Notes: a model not told the origin generated them from the letters alone. A DNA stretch of 64,000 bases from Actinomycetes bacterium (GCA_021791195.1 JAJYXB010000016.1:18223-82222), one strand, 5' to 3'; shown: positions 41,185 to 50,728, counted from the first letter of the stretch. Numbers and translations: made by a program.

Positions 41185-41922
41185 TTGTCTATGGTGAGAG
41201 TCGCGCGGGTGGTTGCGCCCGGTATTCCACATCACGTTACGCAACGCGGGAACAGACGGCAGCCGACTTTTTTCCGGGACGAGGACTTCATGCTCTACAG
41301 ATCCTTGCTCCGGGAAATGTGCCATGTTTCCGGCGTTGAAATCTGGGCTTATTGCTTCATGCCCAACCACGTTCATCTGGTTCTTGTGCCCCCCACAGTC
41401 AAGAGCCTCCGGCAGGCTGTCAGCGAGACTCACCGCCGCTACACCACCAGAATCAACCAGCGCGAGGGTTGGACCGGGCATTTGTGGCAGGGAAGATTCT
41501 TCTCCTATCCGATGGACCAGTCTTATCTGCTTCACGCGGTGCGTTACATCGAGCTGAACCCTGTCAGGGCCGGTTTGTCCGTGCGGCCGGAGGATTATCT
41601 GTGGTGCAGCGCTCGAGCCCGCATCCTCGGCAAGAAGGATCGGTTGATAACGACTACTGTATTTGATGACGTCCGGACCAGAGCATTGCTCGCCAGCGCG
41701 ACTGTCGCTGATGAGGAAGCAGACAGATTCAGGGCTCACGAGAGAAGCGGGCTGCCGCTTGGCTCTTCGGAGTTCATCCAGGATCTGGAAAAGCAGCTGA
41801 ATACCAACCTGCAACGCCACAAATGCGGACGGCCACGGAAGAAGCTGACGCAGGCTGGCGGCGAGTCCGCCGAAGGAAATAATCGCCTCCACGATGAAGT
41901 GAGACCTTCTGCGGGAGGATAG
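41185..41922 (+). CDS. REP-associated tyrosine transposase (Y1_Tnp/RAYT family)
   Basis: VARVVAPGIPHHVTQRGNRRQPTFF; WAYCFMPNHVHLVL (HUH); HLWQGRFFSYPMD; YIELNPVRAGL. Confidence 0.92.
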   Translation: MSMVRVARVVAPGIPHHVTQRGNRRQPTFFRDEDFMLYRSLLREMCHVSGVEIWAYCFMPNHVHLVLVPPTVKSLRQAVSETHRRYTTRINQREGWTGHLWQGRFFSYPMDQSYLLHAVRYIELNPVRAGLSVRPEDYLWCSARARILGKKDRLITTTVFDDVRTRALLASATVADEEADRFRAHERSGLPLGSSEFIQDLEKQLNTNLQRHKCGRPRKKLTQAGGESAEGNNRLHDEVRPSAGG

Positions 41923-42005
41923 CTGCCGGTAAAATCAGAGCTTCTCCATCGGAGCTTCAGAGCAAGATGAAAAAATGTAAGGTGTCCCCGGTTTACGTCC
42001 CCGGT

Positions 42006-43244
42006 TTACGCTACCCAGGTCCAGACGACGAATTTCGCCGTCAGCACGCCCAGGAAAGTAAGCGAGCAGACCATCACCAGTTTGTCGAACCAGGGATGCT
42101 TCTCGCCCCAGATCGCCATCAGGATGAACAGCGGGAACGCCGCCAGCACGAAGCGCGGCATCGACAGCAGCGGCACGTACGTGGACGGAATCGACAGCGG
42201 CAGCAGCAGTACTGCCAGGGAGTAGACCGAATAGGCCAGCGGCAGGCGGCGGAAGGCGGCTATCGCCAGTCCCAGGAACGGTATGGTGAACAACAGATTC
42301 ATGACGTTGTAGGTCGCCCACAGGCGCGGGTCGAGGTCCACGGGCATGTAATTGATGTCCTTGCTGGTCAGCACCGTGCTCATGCCGTTGTAGGCGGCGA
42401 CGATGCCGCTCCACAGCCCGCCCAGCGGCCCGAAGGGAAGGCTGAACTGCCGCAACCAGTTGCTCTGCGCCTTTTGAAACAGCCACGGGTCGCCGAACCT
42501 GATCCCGAGGTAGAGCATCCACAGCGCCAGCCCCAGCGGCACCAGCACCAGGAACATCGCGTCCAGGATGCGGCGCCAGTTGAAACCCGTGTCCTGGACA
42601 TACATGATCAGCAGTGGCAGCAGGAGGAGGAGGCCGGCGCTGCGCGTCAGCGTCGCCAGGCCGCCCAGGACCCCCGCCAGCAGGTATTCCTTCCGCCGGG
42701 CCAGGTAGAGGCATCCGATCGTCAGTGCCAGGAAGAGCGATTCGCTGTAGACGGTCTGGAAAAAGAATGATGTTGGAAAGACGGCGAGGTAAAGCACCGC
42801 CCGCCGCGCCACCTTGCCGCCGAAATCGATCTCGACCAGCCTGTAGAGCAGGTAGAAGGCGATCAGGCAGCAGAGCAGCGAGATCAGGATTCCGGTCACG
42901 ACGCCGTTGCCGGCAAGCAACGGCCTGAATGCGGCCAGCAGCAGCGGATAGAGCGGGAAGAAGGCGGTCGTACTGTCATGGGCCGAGTAGCCGTGGTGGG
43001 CGATCTCCAGGTACCAGACCGAATCCCAGCGGGCCCAGATGTCGAAGATGTAGTGGCCCAGGCCCGTGAAGGTGTCGGTCAGGGATGTATCAACTTTCGG
43101 CGGAACGTCAAGGAACATCGGATCCACGCGAGGCATCGTCAGATAGGCCAGCGGCGCCAGCAGGAACAGGGCTCCGCGTGTGATCAGGAAGATGAAGCCG
43201 GCCTCACGCCACGCCTCCGGCAGGCGGCTGGTTATCCTCTGCAC
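42006..43244 (-). CDS. PIG-V-like/GT-C mannosyltransferase-type membrane protein
   Basis: ARWDSVWYLEIAHHGYSAHDSTTAFFPLYPLLL; FFFQTVYSESLFLALTIGCLYLARR. Confidence 0.75.
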   Translation of the reverse strand: MQRITSRLPEAWREAGFIFLITRGALFLLAPLAYLTMPRVDPMFLDVPPKVDTSLTDTFTGLGHYIFDIWARWDSVWYLEIAHHGYSAHDSTTAFFPLYPLLLAAFRPLLAGNGVVTGILISLLCCLIAFYLLYRLVEIDFGGKVARRAVLYLAVFPTSFFFQTVYSESLFLALTIGCLYLARRKEYLLAGVLGGLATLTRSAGLLLLLPLLIMYVQDTGFNWRRILDAMFLVLVPLGLALWMLYLGIRFGDPWLFQKAQSNWLRQFSLPFGPLGGLWSGIVAAYNGMSTVLTSKDINYMPVDLDPRLWATYNVMNLLFTIPFLGLAIAAFRRLPLAYSVYSLAVLLLPLSIPSTYVPLLSMPRFVLAAFPLFILMAIWGEKHPWFDKLVMVCSLTFLGVLTAKFVVWTWVA

Positions 43245-43250
43245 GGCGCT

Positions 43251-44186
43251 CTAGTCCTCGGCTTTTTTCAGGTACAGGAACCGGTCCAGGAGGCGGTGAT
43301 ATTCGCTCCAGGGCGCGTCGGTCTTGCCGCGATGGCGTTCGAAGATGTTTGCCTTGGCGTCGACGTCGTCGGCATGGTTGAGGATGAACGCCTCCAGCGT
43401 CTTGGGGCGCACCGGTGAGCCGTACTCCTTCTCACCGTGGTGGGAAAGGACAAGATGAAGCAGCTGCAGCTCCAGTTCGTCCGGGAATGAGTCCAGCCGG
43501 GCGATGGCGTCGGCGATGATCTTCTCGCCGATGACGATGTGTCCCAGCAGGCGGCCGCGGTCGGAGTAGTCGATCGCCGTCACATATCTGAATTCCAGCG
43601 TCTTGCCGATGTCATGCAGTATCGCCGCTGTCAGCAGCAGGTCGACATCCACGTCCTGGTACTGGTGGGCGATGGCGCCGGCCACGCGGCAGACCGAGAT
43701 CGTATGTTCCAGCAGCCCGTGGATGTAATTGTGGTGCATGCCCTTGGCGGCCGGCGCCTGGCAGAAAGCGGCCAGCGTCTCCGCGGTGAAAATCTCATCC
43801 AGCAGCGCCTGAAGGTGCGGATTGGAAATGTCGCCGCGGATCTCCCTGAATTCGGTCCGCATGACGTCCACATCGCGTGGGCTCACCGGCTGCAGCGCCG
43901 CGGGGTCCGCCTCATCTTCGGGGACGGGGACGATGCTGTCGAGTTCGATCTCCAGCTGGTTGCGATAGCTGCTTTTCTTGACCGTGCCGCTGATCCTGAT
44001 GACCTGGCCCTGCTCGAAGGACTGCGCCACGGATTCATCCACACGCCACATCACCGCGCTGATCTTGCCGTGGGCGTTCATCAGCTGCAGCACCAGGAAA
44101 GTGTTGCCGTTCTTGTCCTCGCGGACGGTTTTGCTCGCGCAGATGAAAACATCCTCCACGCGCTGGTTTTCTTCGAAGGGTTGCAC
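43251..44186 (-). CDS. OB-fold + HD-domain 3'-5' exoribonuclease (YhaM-like)
   Basis: N-terminal OB-like KNGNTFLVLQLMNAHGKISAVMW; HD motif LLTAAILHDIGKTLEF; HLVLSHHGEKEYGSPVRPKTLEAFILNHADDVDAK. Confidence 0.88.
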   Translation of the reverse strand: MQPFEENQRVEDVFICASKTVREDKNGNTFLVLQLMNAHGKISAVMWRVDESVAQSFEQGQVIRISGTVKKSSYRNQLEIELDSIVPVPEDEADPAALQPVSPRDVDVMRTEFREIRGDISNPHLQALLDEIFTAETLAAFCQAPAAKGMHHNYIHGLLEHTISVCRVAGAIAHQYQDVDVDLLLTAAILHDIGKTLEFRYVTAIDYSDRGRLLGHIVIGEKIIADAIARLDSFPDELELQLLHLVLSHHGEKEYGSPVRPKTLEAFILNHADDVDAKANIFERHRGKTDAPWSEYHRLLDRFLYLKKAED

Positions 44187-44376
44187 GCGTCCTTTTGGCC
44201 GATATCAGCGGTTTACTATCTTGCCGGCCGCCCGCCCGCCGGGAAAACCCCGGTTTGGGATGGCACAAGCCTGTTTATTCTATATCATAGGCAGGGCGGC
44301 AGACAGAAACGCCGGCATTTCCTGCCGCGGCTTTCCGGTTTACGGCAACTGACTGTGTCTGGTTCGGAGAGGAGCC

Positions 44377-45186
44377 ATGATGAGCGCGACTTTCACCATG
44401 CTGGGCACCGGCGGCTGGATCCCCACCGCCCGCCGGGCGACGACCTGCTGCCTGCTGAGCATGCCCGAGGCGCTGTTTATCTTCGACGCCGGCACCGGCC
44501 TGGCGCGGCTGCTGGAAGATGAATTCCGCCGCGAGCTGGAACCACCCGCGCGCGAGGTCCACCTTTTCCTGAGTCATTATCATCTGGACCATGTCTGCGG
44601 TCTCGTCTACCTGGCGGCGATGTTCCGGGGCCGGGGGCTCTACCTGCATCCGCCGGGGGCGGACATCACCGGCCTCGATCCGCTGGAAACGATCGATGCG
44701 CTGGTGCGCAAGCCGTTCAACCCCGGCACGCTGGCGGAAATGCCCCTTGACATTTCGGTAGAACCATTAGGAGCCGGCAGCCAACGGATCGCCGGTCTGC
44801 AGGTGAAAGCGCGCCAGCAGCTGCATCCGGATGCCTCCGCGGCCTGGCGCGTAGCGGACCTCATGGTCTTTGCCACCGACACCGCCGCCGATCCGGCGAC
44901 GGCCGCATTTGCCAGAGGCGCGCGCCTGCTGGTGCACGAGGCCTGGATCGATGGCGCCGAGGAGGACGATCCCGGCACGGCTCATATCGCCCGCGAAGCT
45001 TATGTGGCGCATACCTCCGCGCGCCAGGCAGCCGCGCTGGCGGTTGAGGCCGGCGTCGAACGGCTGGTGCTCAGTCATCTGAATCCCGTGCGTTCGCCGG
45101 AGTATCACAGCCGGATGCTGGACACGGCCCGCGCGGTCTTCCCGGCAACGGCGATCCTGGAAGACGGTGAGCGGATTACCGTCTGA
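44377..45186 (+). CDS. MBL-fold metallohydrolase (RNase Z-like)
   Basis: FTMLGTGGWIPTARRATTCCLL; FLSHYHLDHVCGL; LVHEAWIDG; VLSHLNPVRSPEY. Confidence 0.8.
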   Translation: MMSATFTMLGTGGWIPTARRATTCCLLSMPEALFIFDAGTGLARLLEDEFRRELEPPAREVHLFLSHYHLDHVCGLVYLAAMFRGRGLYLHPPGADITGLDPLETIDALVRKPFNPGTLAEMPLDISVEPLGAGSQRIAGLQVKARQQLHPDASAAWRVADLMVFATDTAADPATAAFARGARLLVHEAWIDGAEEDDPGTAHIAREAYVAHTSARQAAALAVEAGVERLVLSHLNPVRSPEYHSRMLDTARAVFPATAILEDGERITV

Positions 45187-45191
45187 GCGGC

Positions 45192-45392
45192 TCATCGATT
45201 CCGGAAGACGGCGAGAAGAGGATCTTTCAGCCTCTGCTGCCCCAGCCAGACGAAGACCGTGTCATCGGCATGGAAGGCCCTGAAGATGAAAGGCAGCGTG
45301 ATCAGGCAGGCAATCGCGGTCAGCAGCGCCAGCGAAACAGGCGTGCCCGGCCGCCAGCCAGCCAGGCCTTTATCCGCCGGACGTTTTTTCAT
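45192..45392 (-). pseudogene. Truncated N-terminus of a membrane glycosyltransferase-like gene
   Basis: 66-aa ORF ...LLTAIACLITLPFIFRAFHADDTVFVWLGQQRLKDPLLAVFRNR resembles the first TM/loop of a GT39-like protein, then stops. Confidence 0.4.
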
Positions 45393-45402
45393 TCATGCTC
45401 AT

Positions 45403-46113
45403 TCACCGGTTTGTGTCGTTTTTACCGCTCCTACGGCGGCGTATCAACAGATAAATCACGCCGGCGACCACCACCAGCGCGAAAGCGATGCCGCCGCCCC
45501 AGCCCAGCCAGCGGTTGATCAGCTCCCAGCTCTGACCGAAAAAATATCCCAGCAGCAGGACGATCGTCACCGAGCCGATGCCGCCGACAATGTTGTAGAA
45601 AAGGAAAGTGCGGTATGGCATCCGGCTGATGCCGGCGGCCACCGGCGCGAAGGACCTGAGCACACCGACGAAGCGGCCGAACAGGACGGTCTTGCCGCCA
45701 TGGCGCTGAAAATATCGCTCGGCGGTCTCCAGATAGGATTCCCGGAAAAAAAAGAAGCGCCCGAAGCGGCGCAGGAACTTGATGCCGCCGTAGCGGCCGA
45801 TGGCATAGCCGGTACTGTCGCCGAGAATGGCGCCGGCCGAGGCCAACGCGATCAGCGCCGACAGGTCGAAGTAACCCTGCGACGCCAGCAGCCCGGCAAG
45901 AAGCAGCGTCACTTCTCCGGGCACGACCAGGCCGACGAATGCCGAGGTCTCCAGGAAGGTCATCACGAAGACCAGCAGATATCCCCAGTTCCCCAACTGG
46001 GGGGTGATGGACTCGATGTAGCCGATCGGGAGCCGCCTTGCCGTTGGATGCTGATACATCAGCATGATATCAAATAGCGCCCGGCAGTCGTCAGAGGGAT
46101 AAAAAATGCACAT
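45403..46113 (-). CDS. DedA family (SNARE-associated) membrane protein
   Basis: FLETSAFVGLVVPGEVTLLLAGLLASQG; GDSTGYAIGRYGG; FGRFVGVLRSFAPVAAGISRMPYRTFLFYN. Confidence 0.9.
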   Translation of the reverse strand: MCIFYPSDDCRALFDIMLMYQHPTARRLPIGYIESITPQLGNWGYLLVFVMTFLETSAFVGLVVPGEVTLLLAGLLASQGYFDLSALIALASAGAILGDSTGYAIGRYGGIKFLRRFGRFFFFRESYLETAERYFQRHGGKTVLFGRFVGVLRSFAPVAAGISRMPYRTFLFYNIVGGIGSVTIVLLLGYFFGQSWELINRWLGWGGGIAFALVVVAGVIYLLIRRRRSGKNDTNR

Positions 46114-46207
46114 CTGCTGGCTGCCGCTTCAAGAGGCTTGCGTCCGGCGAGCGTTTTCCTGCGTGCGGCGGCATGGACCCCCCGGTTTGCCGCCTTCGAT
46201 CATTAAA

Positions 46208-46231
46208 AGGGCGGCCCCGAGGGGCCGCCCT
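46208..46231 (-). terminator. Terminator of the secreted rhodanese gene (minus strand)
   Basis: AGGGCGGCCCC-tcg-GGGGCCGCCCT followed by TTTT on the minus strand. Confidence 0.7.
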
Positions 46232-46308
46232 GTTGGTTCACGCATCCCGTTCGCTGCTGCGAACGGCGTCCTCTAATCAGGACAGTGTTGCTTCACGGGC
46301 TTCGCGGG

Positions 46309-48156
46309 TTAGGAGAGCTTCCTGCCGAAGGTCTCGTTGAAGCTGTTGCCGTACAGCACGCGCTGGCTGACGACGATCGGTTGGCCGCCGCGCGAGACCA
46401 CCCGGATTGGACCGCCCGCCATTTGCGGGCTGATCTGAAGCGGATTCGTATTGGTCGCGTGTGGCGCTATCGGACCGAGTGTCTGCTTCAGAACACCGCC
46501 CACATACACATCTACCGTCGCGGAGTTTGTTGGGTCGGCGTTAGTAGCCACGATCCAGTCGCCGTTCATGTTGTCCGACTTGTTGTCATACCACGGGAAG
46601 CTGTACTTCGTTCCCAGATCGGAAGCGCCGCCTCCCTCGGTATGTTCGGGGGCGATCGTCTCATTGAACGTGCCGTTATACAGTGCCCGTTCGGCAACCG
46701 TCAGATGATTGCCGCTGGTGGTGCAACCCACGCACCGCACCTCGACCGGACCTCCCTTGTAGTTGGACCAGATCTGGTTGTTTTCCGCACCTGCGGCCAG
46801 CGTGAAGTCGGTCTTGAACGTACCGCCCAGGCTGATGCTGACAGTGGCGGTGCTGGCGCCGTCATTAGCGATGTTGATCCACGTGCCCGCGCCGAAGCCG
46901 TCGTTGCTGGTATCGTACCAGGGGAAGTAGTAGACGTAGTCGGTGTTGCCCCTCGGGAGGCTGTAGGCGACGCCGCCGGGGGCAGAGCCGGTGACTACCG
47001 GATAGTTATGCTCCTCGGTGTTCGCGTTGAACTCCATCCCGTAGCTGTTGTTCCATGCCGCAAGCCCGTACCTGAGACCCTGGTCGGGGGCGCCGGCGTT
47101 GCGAATTCCCAGCGCGTTCAGACCAATTACGGCAGCGTTGGATTCCTGCTGGCCGTTGGCGTAGACAATCACGGGCTTGCTGGTGTCGATTGACAGCAGG
47201 TTGGTATAGTTGCCGCCGCCATCCTTGGCAAACAGCTGCTGATACGGGATATTTACTGCGCCGGTAATATGCCCGTAGGCGTAATCGGCAGCGCTGCGGA
47301 CATCGACGACCGTGTAGTTGCCGATGTTGCTGTCATTGACCTGGCCGGTGCCTGTGCCCGGGAAGATAAAGGGCGGGTTTGTGGCGTGGAGGGACAGATC
47401 GTCCGCCGCCCTGGTGATCTCCGCCGGCTCAGTCGAAGTGGTGTTATTGATTACCGGATACGCACCCGGGGCCGGCAGCGGATGCGGCGTCGTTTCCATG
47501 CCATACGTATGCACATAGATGTCCTTGGTGCCGGGCGTCACTTCCGCCAGCACGCTGGGCTCAGCGGCTGAGTTCCATTCCAGGTTGCCCCACTTCAGTG
47601 CGGCGATATCAGGAGCAGGGCTGCCAAAGTATCCCGCCTGGGCCACAGACCCCAGCGCCATTTCGGCCAGCTTGTCGGTATGACCACTGTAACAGGCCAG
47701 CACGATGGTCTTGTTGGCGTGTTTGGCAAGTTCGCTGCGGATGAACTGCAGGCTGTCAGGCTGGTCGATATCCTTGTAAGTGTAGGCAGGATTGACCATC
47801 CCGAGATTGATCGCTCCCGGGATGTGCCCATGGCTCATGCCAGTACCCGGGGTAGCCTGGTAGTCGGTCCAGCTCCGCATGTCTATCACGAGCGGGTCAT
47901 TGCTGGGATTGTCCCCGGCGTCACCGATGACGCCATTATTGTTGTCATCAAGCAGCGCCATCAAGGCCGGACTGGAAATGTATATAGACGGATTGGAATT
48001 TAAAAACGCGTTGCTGTTGTCGGCAATTATGCCGAACTGCTCGTCGCCGGCCGGCGGCGAGGCAGAACTGATGGCGACAAAAAAGACCAGCGCCACGATG
48101 CTGCAACAAGCCAGAAGGGCCAGCCATTTGGCCGGCCGGTGAATCATGTTCTTCAT
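46309..48156 (-). CDS. Secreted protein with two rhodanese-like domains and two C-terminal beta-sandwich-like repeats
   Basis: Signal peptide; rhodanese 1 VIDMRSWTDYQ..HGHIPGAINLG..IVLACYSGHTDK; rhodanese 2 VVDVRSAADYAYGHITGAVNIPY; repeats FPWYDTSNDGFGAGTWINIAN and FPWYDNKSDNMNGDWIVATN, each ending R(A/V)LY(N/G)..FNET. Confidence 0.85.
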   Translation of the reverse strand: MKNMIHRPAKWLALLACCSIVALVFFVAISSASPPAGDEQFGIIADNSNAFLNSNPSIYISSPALMALLDDNNNGVIGDAGDNPSNDPLVIDMRSWTDYQATPGTGMSHGHIPGAINLGMVNPAYTYKDIDQPDSLQFIRSELAKHANKTIVLACYSGHTDKLAEMALGSVAQAGYFGSPAPDIAALKWGNLEWNSAAEPSVLAEVTPGTKDIYVHTYGMETTPHPLPAPGAYPVINNTTSTEPAEITRAADDLSLHATNPPFIFPGTGTGQVNDSNIGNYTVVDVRSAADYAYGHITGAVNIPYQQLFAKDGGGNYTNLLSIDTSKPVIVYANGQQESNAAVIGLNALGIRNAGAPDQGLRYGLAAWNNSYGMEFNANTEEHNYPVVTGSAPGGVAYSLPRGNTDYVYYFPWYDTSNDGFGAGTWINIANDGASTATVSISLGGTFKTDFTLAAGAENNQIWSNYKGGPVEVRCVGCTTSGNHLTVAERALYNGTFNETIAPEHTEGGGASDLGTKYSFPWYDNKSDNMNGDWIVATNADPTNSATVDVYVGGVLKQTLGPIAPHATNTNPLQISPQMAGGPIRVVSRGGQPIVVSQRVLYGNSFNETFGRKLS

Positions 48157-48418
48157 TTCCCATCCCCTTACTAGTCTTTACTAGAATTGATTCCTATCCT
48201 AGCATATAACTCCCCCATCAAACAGAATCTCTCATAAGACCCATAAGCCTCCTTTATAGAACAGAGTGGTCACACTTTTGTCCCCAACAACCAACACGAC
48301 TCAGTATTATCGTAACCACGTTTGTATTTTTGGTGCCGAATTATAGAATCAGAGGCATTGGCTGTCAATAATACGAATTGGCAGCCACCGGATCGCCGGC
48401 ATCGAGGTAGAAGCGCGC

Positions 48419-48549
48419 CAGCAGATATCCCAGCTCCCCAGGGGGGTGATGGACTCGATGTCGCCGATCGGGAGTCGCTTTGCCGTTGGATGCTGATACA
48501 TCAGCATGATATCAAATGGCACCCGGAAGTCGTCAAAGGGATAAAAAAA
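48419..48549 (-). pseudogene. Degenerate direct duplicate of the dedA 5' end
   Basis: Near-identical to 45971-46106 (GGGGGGTGATGGACTCGATGT.GCCGATCGGGAG.CGC.TTGCCGTTGGATGCTGATACATCAGCATGATATCAAAT); net 4-nt loss shifts the frame. Confidence 0.75.
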
Positions 48550-48590
48550 CGGGCCTCAGCCCGCGACTGCCAGTGGCATCCCGAGACGTA

Positions 48591-48941
48591 TTATTTGGGC
48601 TTGGCCACCTCTTTGTATGCCTCGTGCAGCTCCTGCTCCTTCTCCATCTGCTCGGACATCACCTCGCGCAACAGATCGAAGGCGCGCAGGACCTTCTTGT
48701 TGGCGATGCGGTAGAAGATATTAACGCCGTGCCGCCGCGAGTACACCAGCGAACGCTGGCGCAGGATGGCCAGATGCTGCGAAACTGTCGCCTGGGCCAG
48801 GTCGAGCGCGGCCGCCAGCTCGCTTACGGTTTTCTCTCCTTCGCGCAGTTCATTGAGGATGAGCAGGCGCTTGGGGTCGGCCAGGGCCTTGCAGATCTGG
48901 GCATGCATGCGATAAATGCCATCTCTAACTTCAGGATCCAA
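48591..48941 (-). CDS. ArsR-family transcriptional regulator
   Basis: ICKALADPKRLLILNELREGEKTVSELAAALDLAQATVSQHLAILRQRSLVYSRRHGVNIFYRIA. Confidence 0.9.
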   Translation of the reverse strand: MDPEVRDGIYRMHAQICKALADPKRLLILNELREGEKTVSELAAALDLAQATVSQHLAILRQRSLVYSRRHGVNIFYRIANKKVLRAFDLLREVMSEQMEKEQELHEAYKEVAKPK

Positions 48942-49139
48942 CGTATTCCTTTGACTGCTGGCGACGAAAAAACAGCCGCTTTAAATATGACCAATTTACC
49001 TACATATTATTACAGGAACGAAAATAGTTCAATTCCCGAACGGGGCGGCTCGTTATTGATGCAAACTAATTAATTATATCAAGTTTTTGCATTATTGTAA
49101 TCCGCATCATCAACTATATTATTGTATGCGAATATTTGA

Positions 49140-49295
49140 AATTATGACGTTCTGTCGGCGTTGACAGGGGTGAACACTCTGGTGGCCGATGGCACGATCA
49201 AGAAGAATGACAAGCCCGTCTTCCTCTGCCAGACCGGTTCCCGCGCCTCTGGGGCGGCGGCGGAAGCCGCCACTCCCGGCTTCTCACATCCTTGA
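49140..49295 (+). pseudogene. Rhodanese-domain C-terminal remnant
   Basis: Frame encodes NYDVLSALTGVNTLVADGTIKKNDKPVFLCQTGSRASGAAAEAATPGFSHP*, with the rhodanese active-site loop CQTGSRAS, but no N-terminal half. Confidence 0.5.
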
Positions 49296-49398
49296 ACCCT
49301 TTGGGGGCTTGCCGGCGACTAATGTTATTGAAGCCGGAGCACTGGGAACTCTTTTTTCCCTCTGTTAGAATTCGAGAAACTCCCAAAGGGGCGAACCC

Positions 49399-50328
49399 AT
49401 GAATGCAGACTACGACGTTATTATCATCGGCGGCGGGCCGGCGGGTCTCACCGCCGGTCTCTACTGCGGTCGCGCCCGCATGAAGACCCTGCTGCTGGAG
49501 AAGGCGACCGCAGGCGGTCAGGCGGCCACCACAGACGCGATCGAGAACTACCCCGGTTTCCCGGAAGGGATCGGCGGTTTCGAGCTGACCGAGAAGATGA
49601 AACAGCAGGCTCTCCATTTCGGCGCCGAGATCCAGGAGATCAAGGAAGTCAGCAGTCTCGAGGTTGAGGACGGTCTCAAGCTGGTGAAGGTGGACGCGAC
49701 CGCCATCAGTGCCAGGTCGGTCATCATCGCTACCGGCGCCGAGCCGAAGACGCTCGATATCCCCGGCGTGGCCGAATTCCGGGGCAAGGGAGTCTCCTAC
49801 TGCGCCACTTGCGACGGCGCCTTTTACCGGGACAAGGTGGTTGCGGTCATCGGCGGCGGCAACTCGGCGGTCGAAGAGGCGCTGTTCCTGACCAAGTTCG
49901 CGAGCAAGGTTTATATCGTTCACCGCCGCGACGAGCTGCGCGCCGACAAGATCCTGCGTGAACGCGTCGCCGAGAGCGGCAAGGTCGAGATCGTGTGGGA
50001 TGCGCATCTGAAGAAGATCCTTGGCAAAGGCAAGGTCGAGGAGATGGTGGTGGAGAACAAGAATACGCATGACCGCACCAGTTACCAGATCGATGGCGTC
50101 TTTTTCTACATCGGCTCCGTGCCCAACACCGAGTTTTGCGAGGGCGTCGTGGACCTGGATGAGCGTGAGTTTATCCGCACTGACGAATCGCTGCAGACCA
50201 ACGTCCCGGGCGTCTATGCCGCCGGGGACTGCCGCGCCAATCTGCTCAAGCAGGTGGCAGTCGCTGTCGGCGAAGGGGCGCTGGCGGCGGTAGAAGCGGA
50301 GAAATACGTCGAGGAAAACTTCGACTAG
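49399..50328 (+). CDS. trxB: Thioredoxin reductase
   Basis: DVIIIGGGPAGLTAGLYCGRA; YCATCDGAFYRDKVVAVIGGGNSAVEEALFL; GVYAAGDCR. Confidence 0.94.
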   Translation: MNADYDVIIIGGGPAGLTAGLYCGRARMKTLLLEKATAGGQAATTDAIENYPGFPEGIGGFELTEKMKQQALHFGAEIQEIKEVSSLEVEDGLKLVKVDATAISARSVIIATGAEPKTLDIPGVAEFRGKGVSYCATCDGAFYRDKVVAVIGGGNSAVEEALFLTKFASKVYIVHRRDELRADKILRERVAESGKVEIVWDAHLKKILGKGKVEEMVVENKNTHDRTSYQIDGVFFYIGSVPNTEFCEGVVDLDEREFIRTDESLQTNVPGVYAAGDCRANLLKQVAVAVGEGALAAVEAEKYVEENFD

Positions 50329-50398
50329 CGGCGTTTTTCCTTTTATAATAGTGCCGCTTGACTTGCCCTTGTCACGGAACCTTTTTAAGGAGGAAGCG

Positions 50399-50728
50399 TT
50401 GAGCGAAAATATCGCTGAAGTCGATGACGCCAGCTGGGACGCCGAGGTGCTCGCTGCCGCGGCGCCGGTGCTGGTGGATTTCTGGGCTCCCTGGTGCGGC
50501 CCTTGCCGCACGATGTCTCCCATACTGGAAGAGCTCGCCGGCGAATACGAGAACCTGAAAGTATTGAAGCTCAACGTCGATGACAACCAGGCTACGGCGG
50601 CGAAATACGAAGTGCTGAGCATCCCCACCATGTTTCTGTTCGAAAGCGGCGAAGTCAAGAAGCGTCTCATCGGCGCCCTGCCGAAGAAAAAGCTGCTGGA
50701 AGAGCTGGGCCCCTGGATCGGTTCCTGA
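50399..50728 (+). CDS. trxA: Thioredoxin
   Basis: VLVDFWAPWCGPCRTMSPILEELA; SIPTMFLFESGE; AAGGAGG then TTG 50399. Confidence 0.93.
   Translation: MSENIAEVDDASWDAEVLAAAAPVLVDFWAPWCGPCRTMSPILEELAGEYENLKVLKLNVDDNQATAAKYEVLSIPTMFLFESGEVKKRLIGALPKKKLLEELGPWIGS

Larger units (their letters stand above)
41056..41996 (+). mobile_element. RAYT/IS200-like element bounded by ~20-bp inverted ends
   Basis: ATAAACCGGGGACACCTTGC (41056-41075) vs GTAAGGTGTCCCCGGTTTAC (41977-41996): inverted, 18/20 identical, flanking a Y1-type transposase ORF. Confidence 0.65.

Noticed and set aside
48171-48184. CTAGT-cttt-ACTAG palindrome upstream of the secreted rhodanese gene as an operator
   Set aside because: Five-bp arms are too short to separate from chance without conservation data
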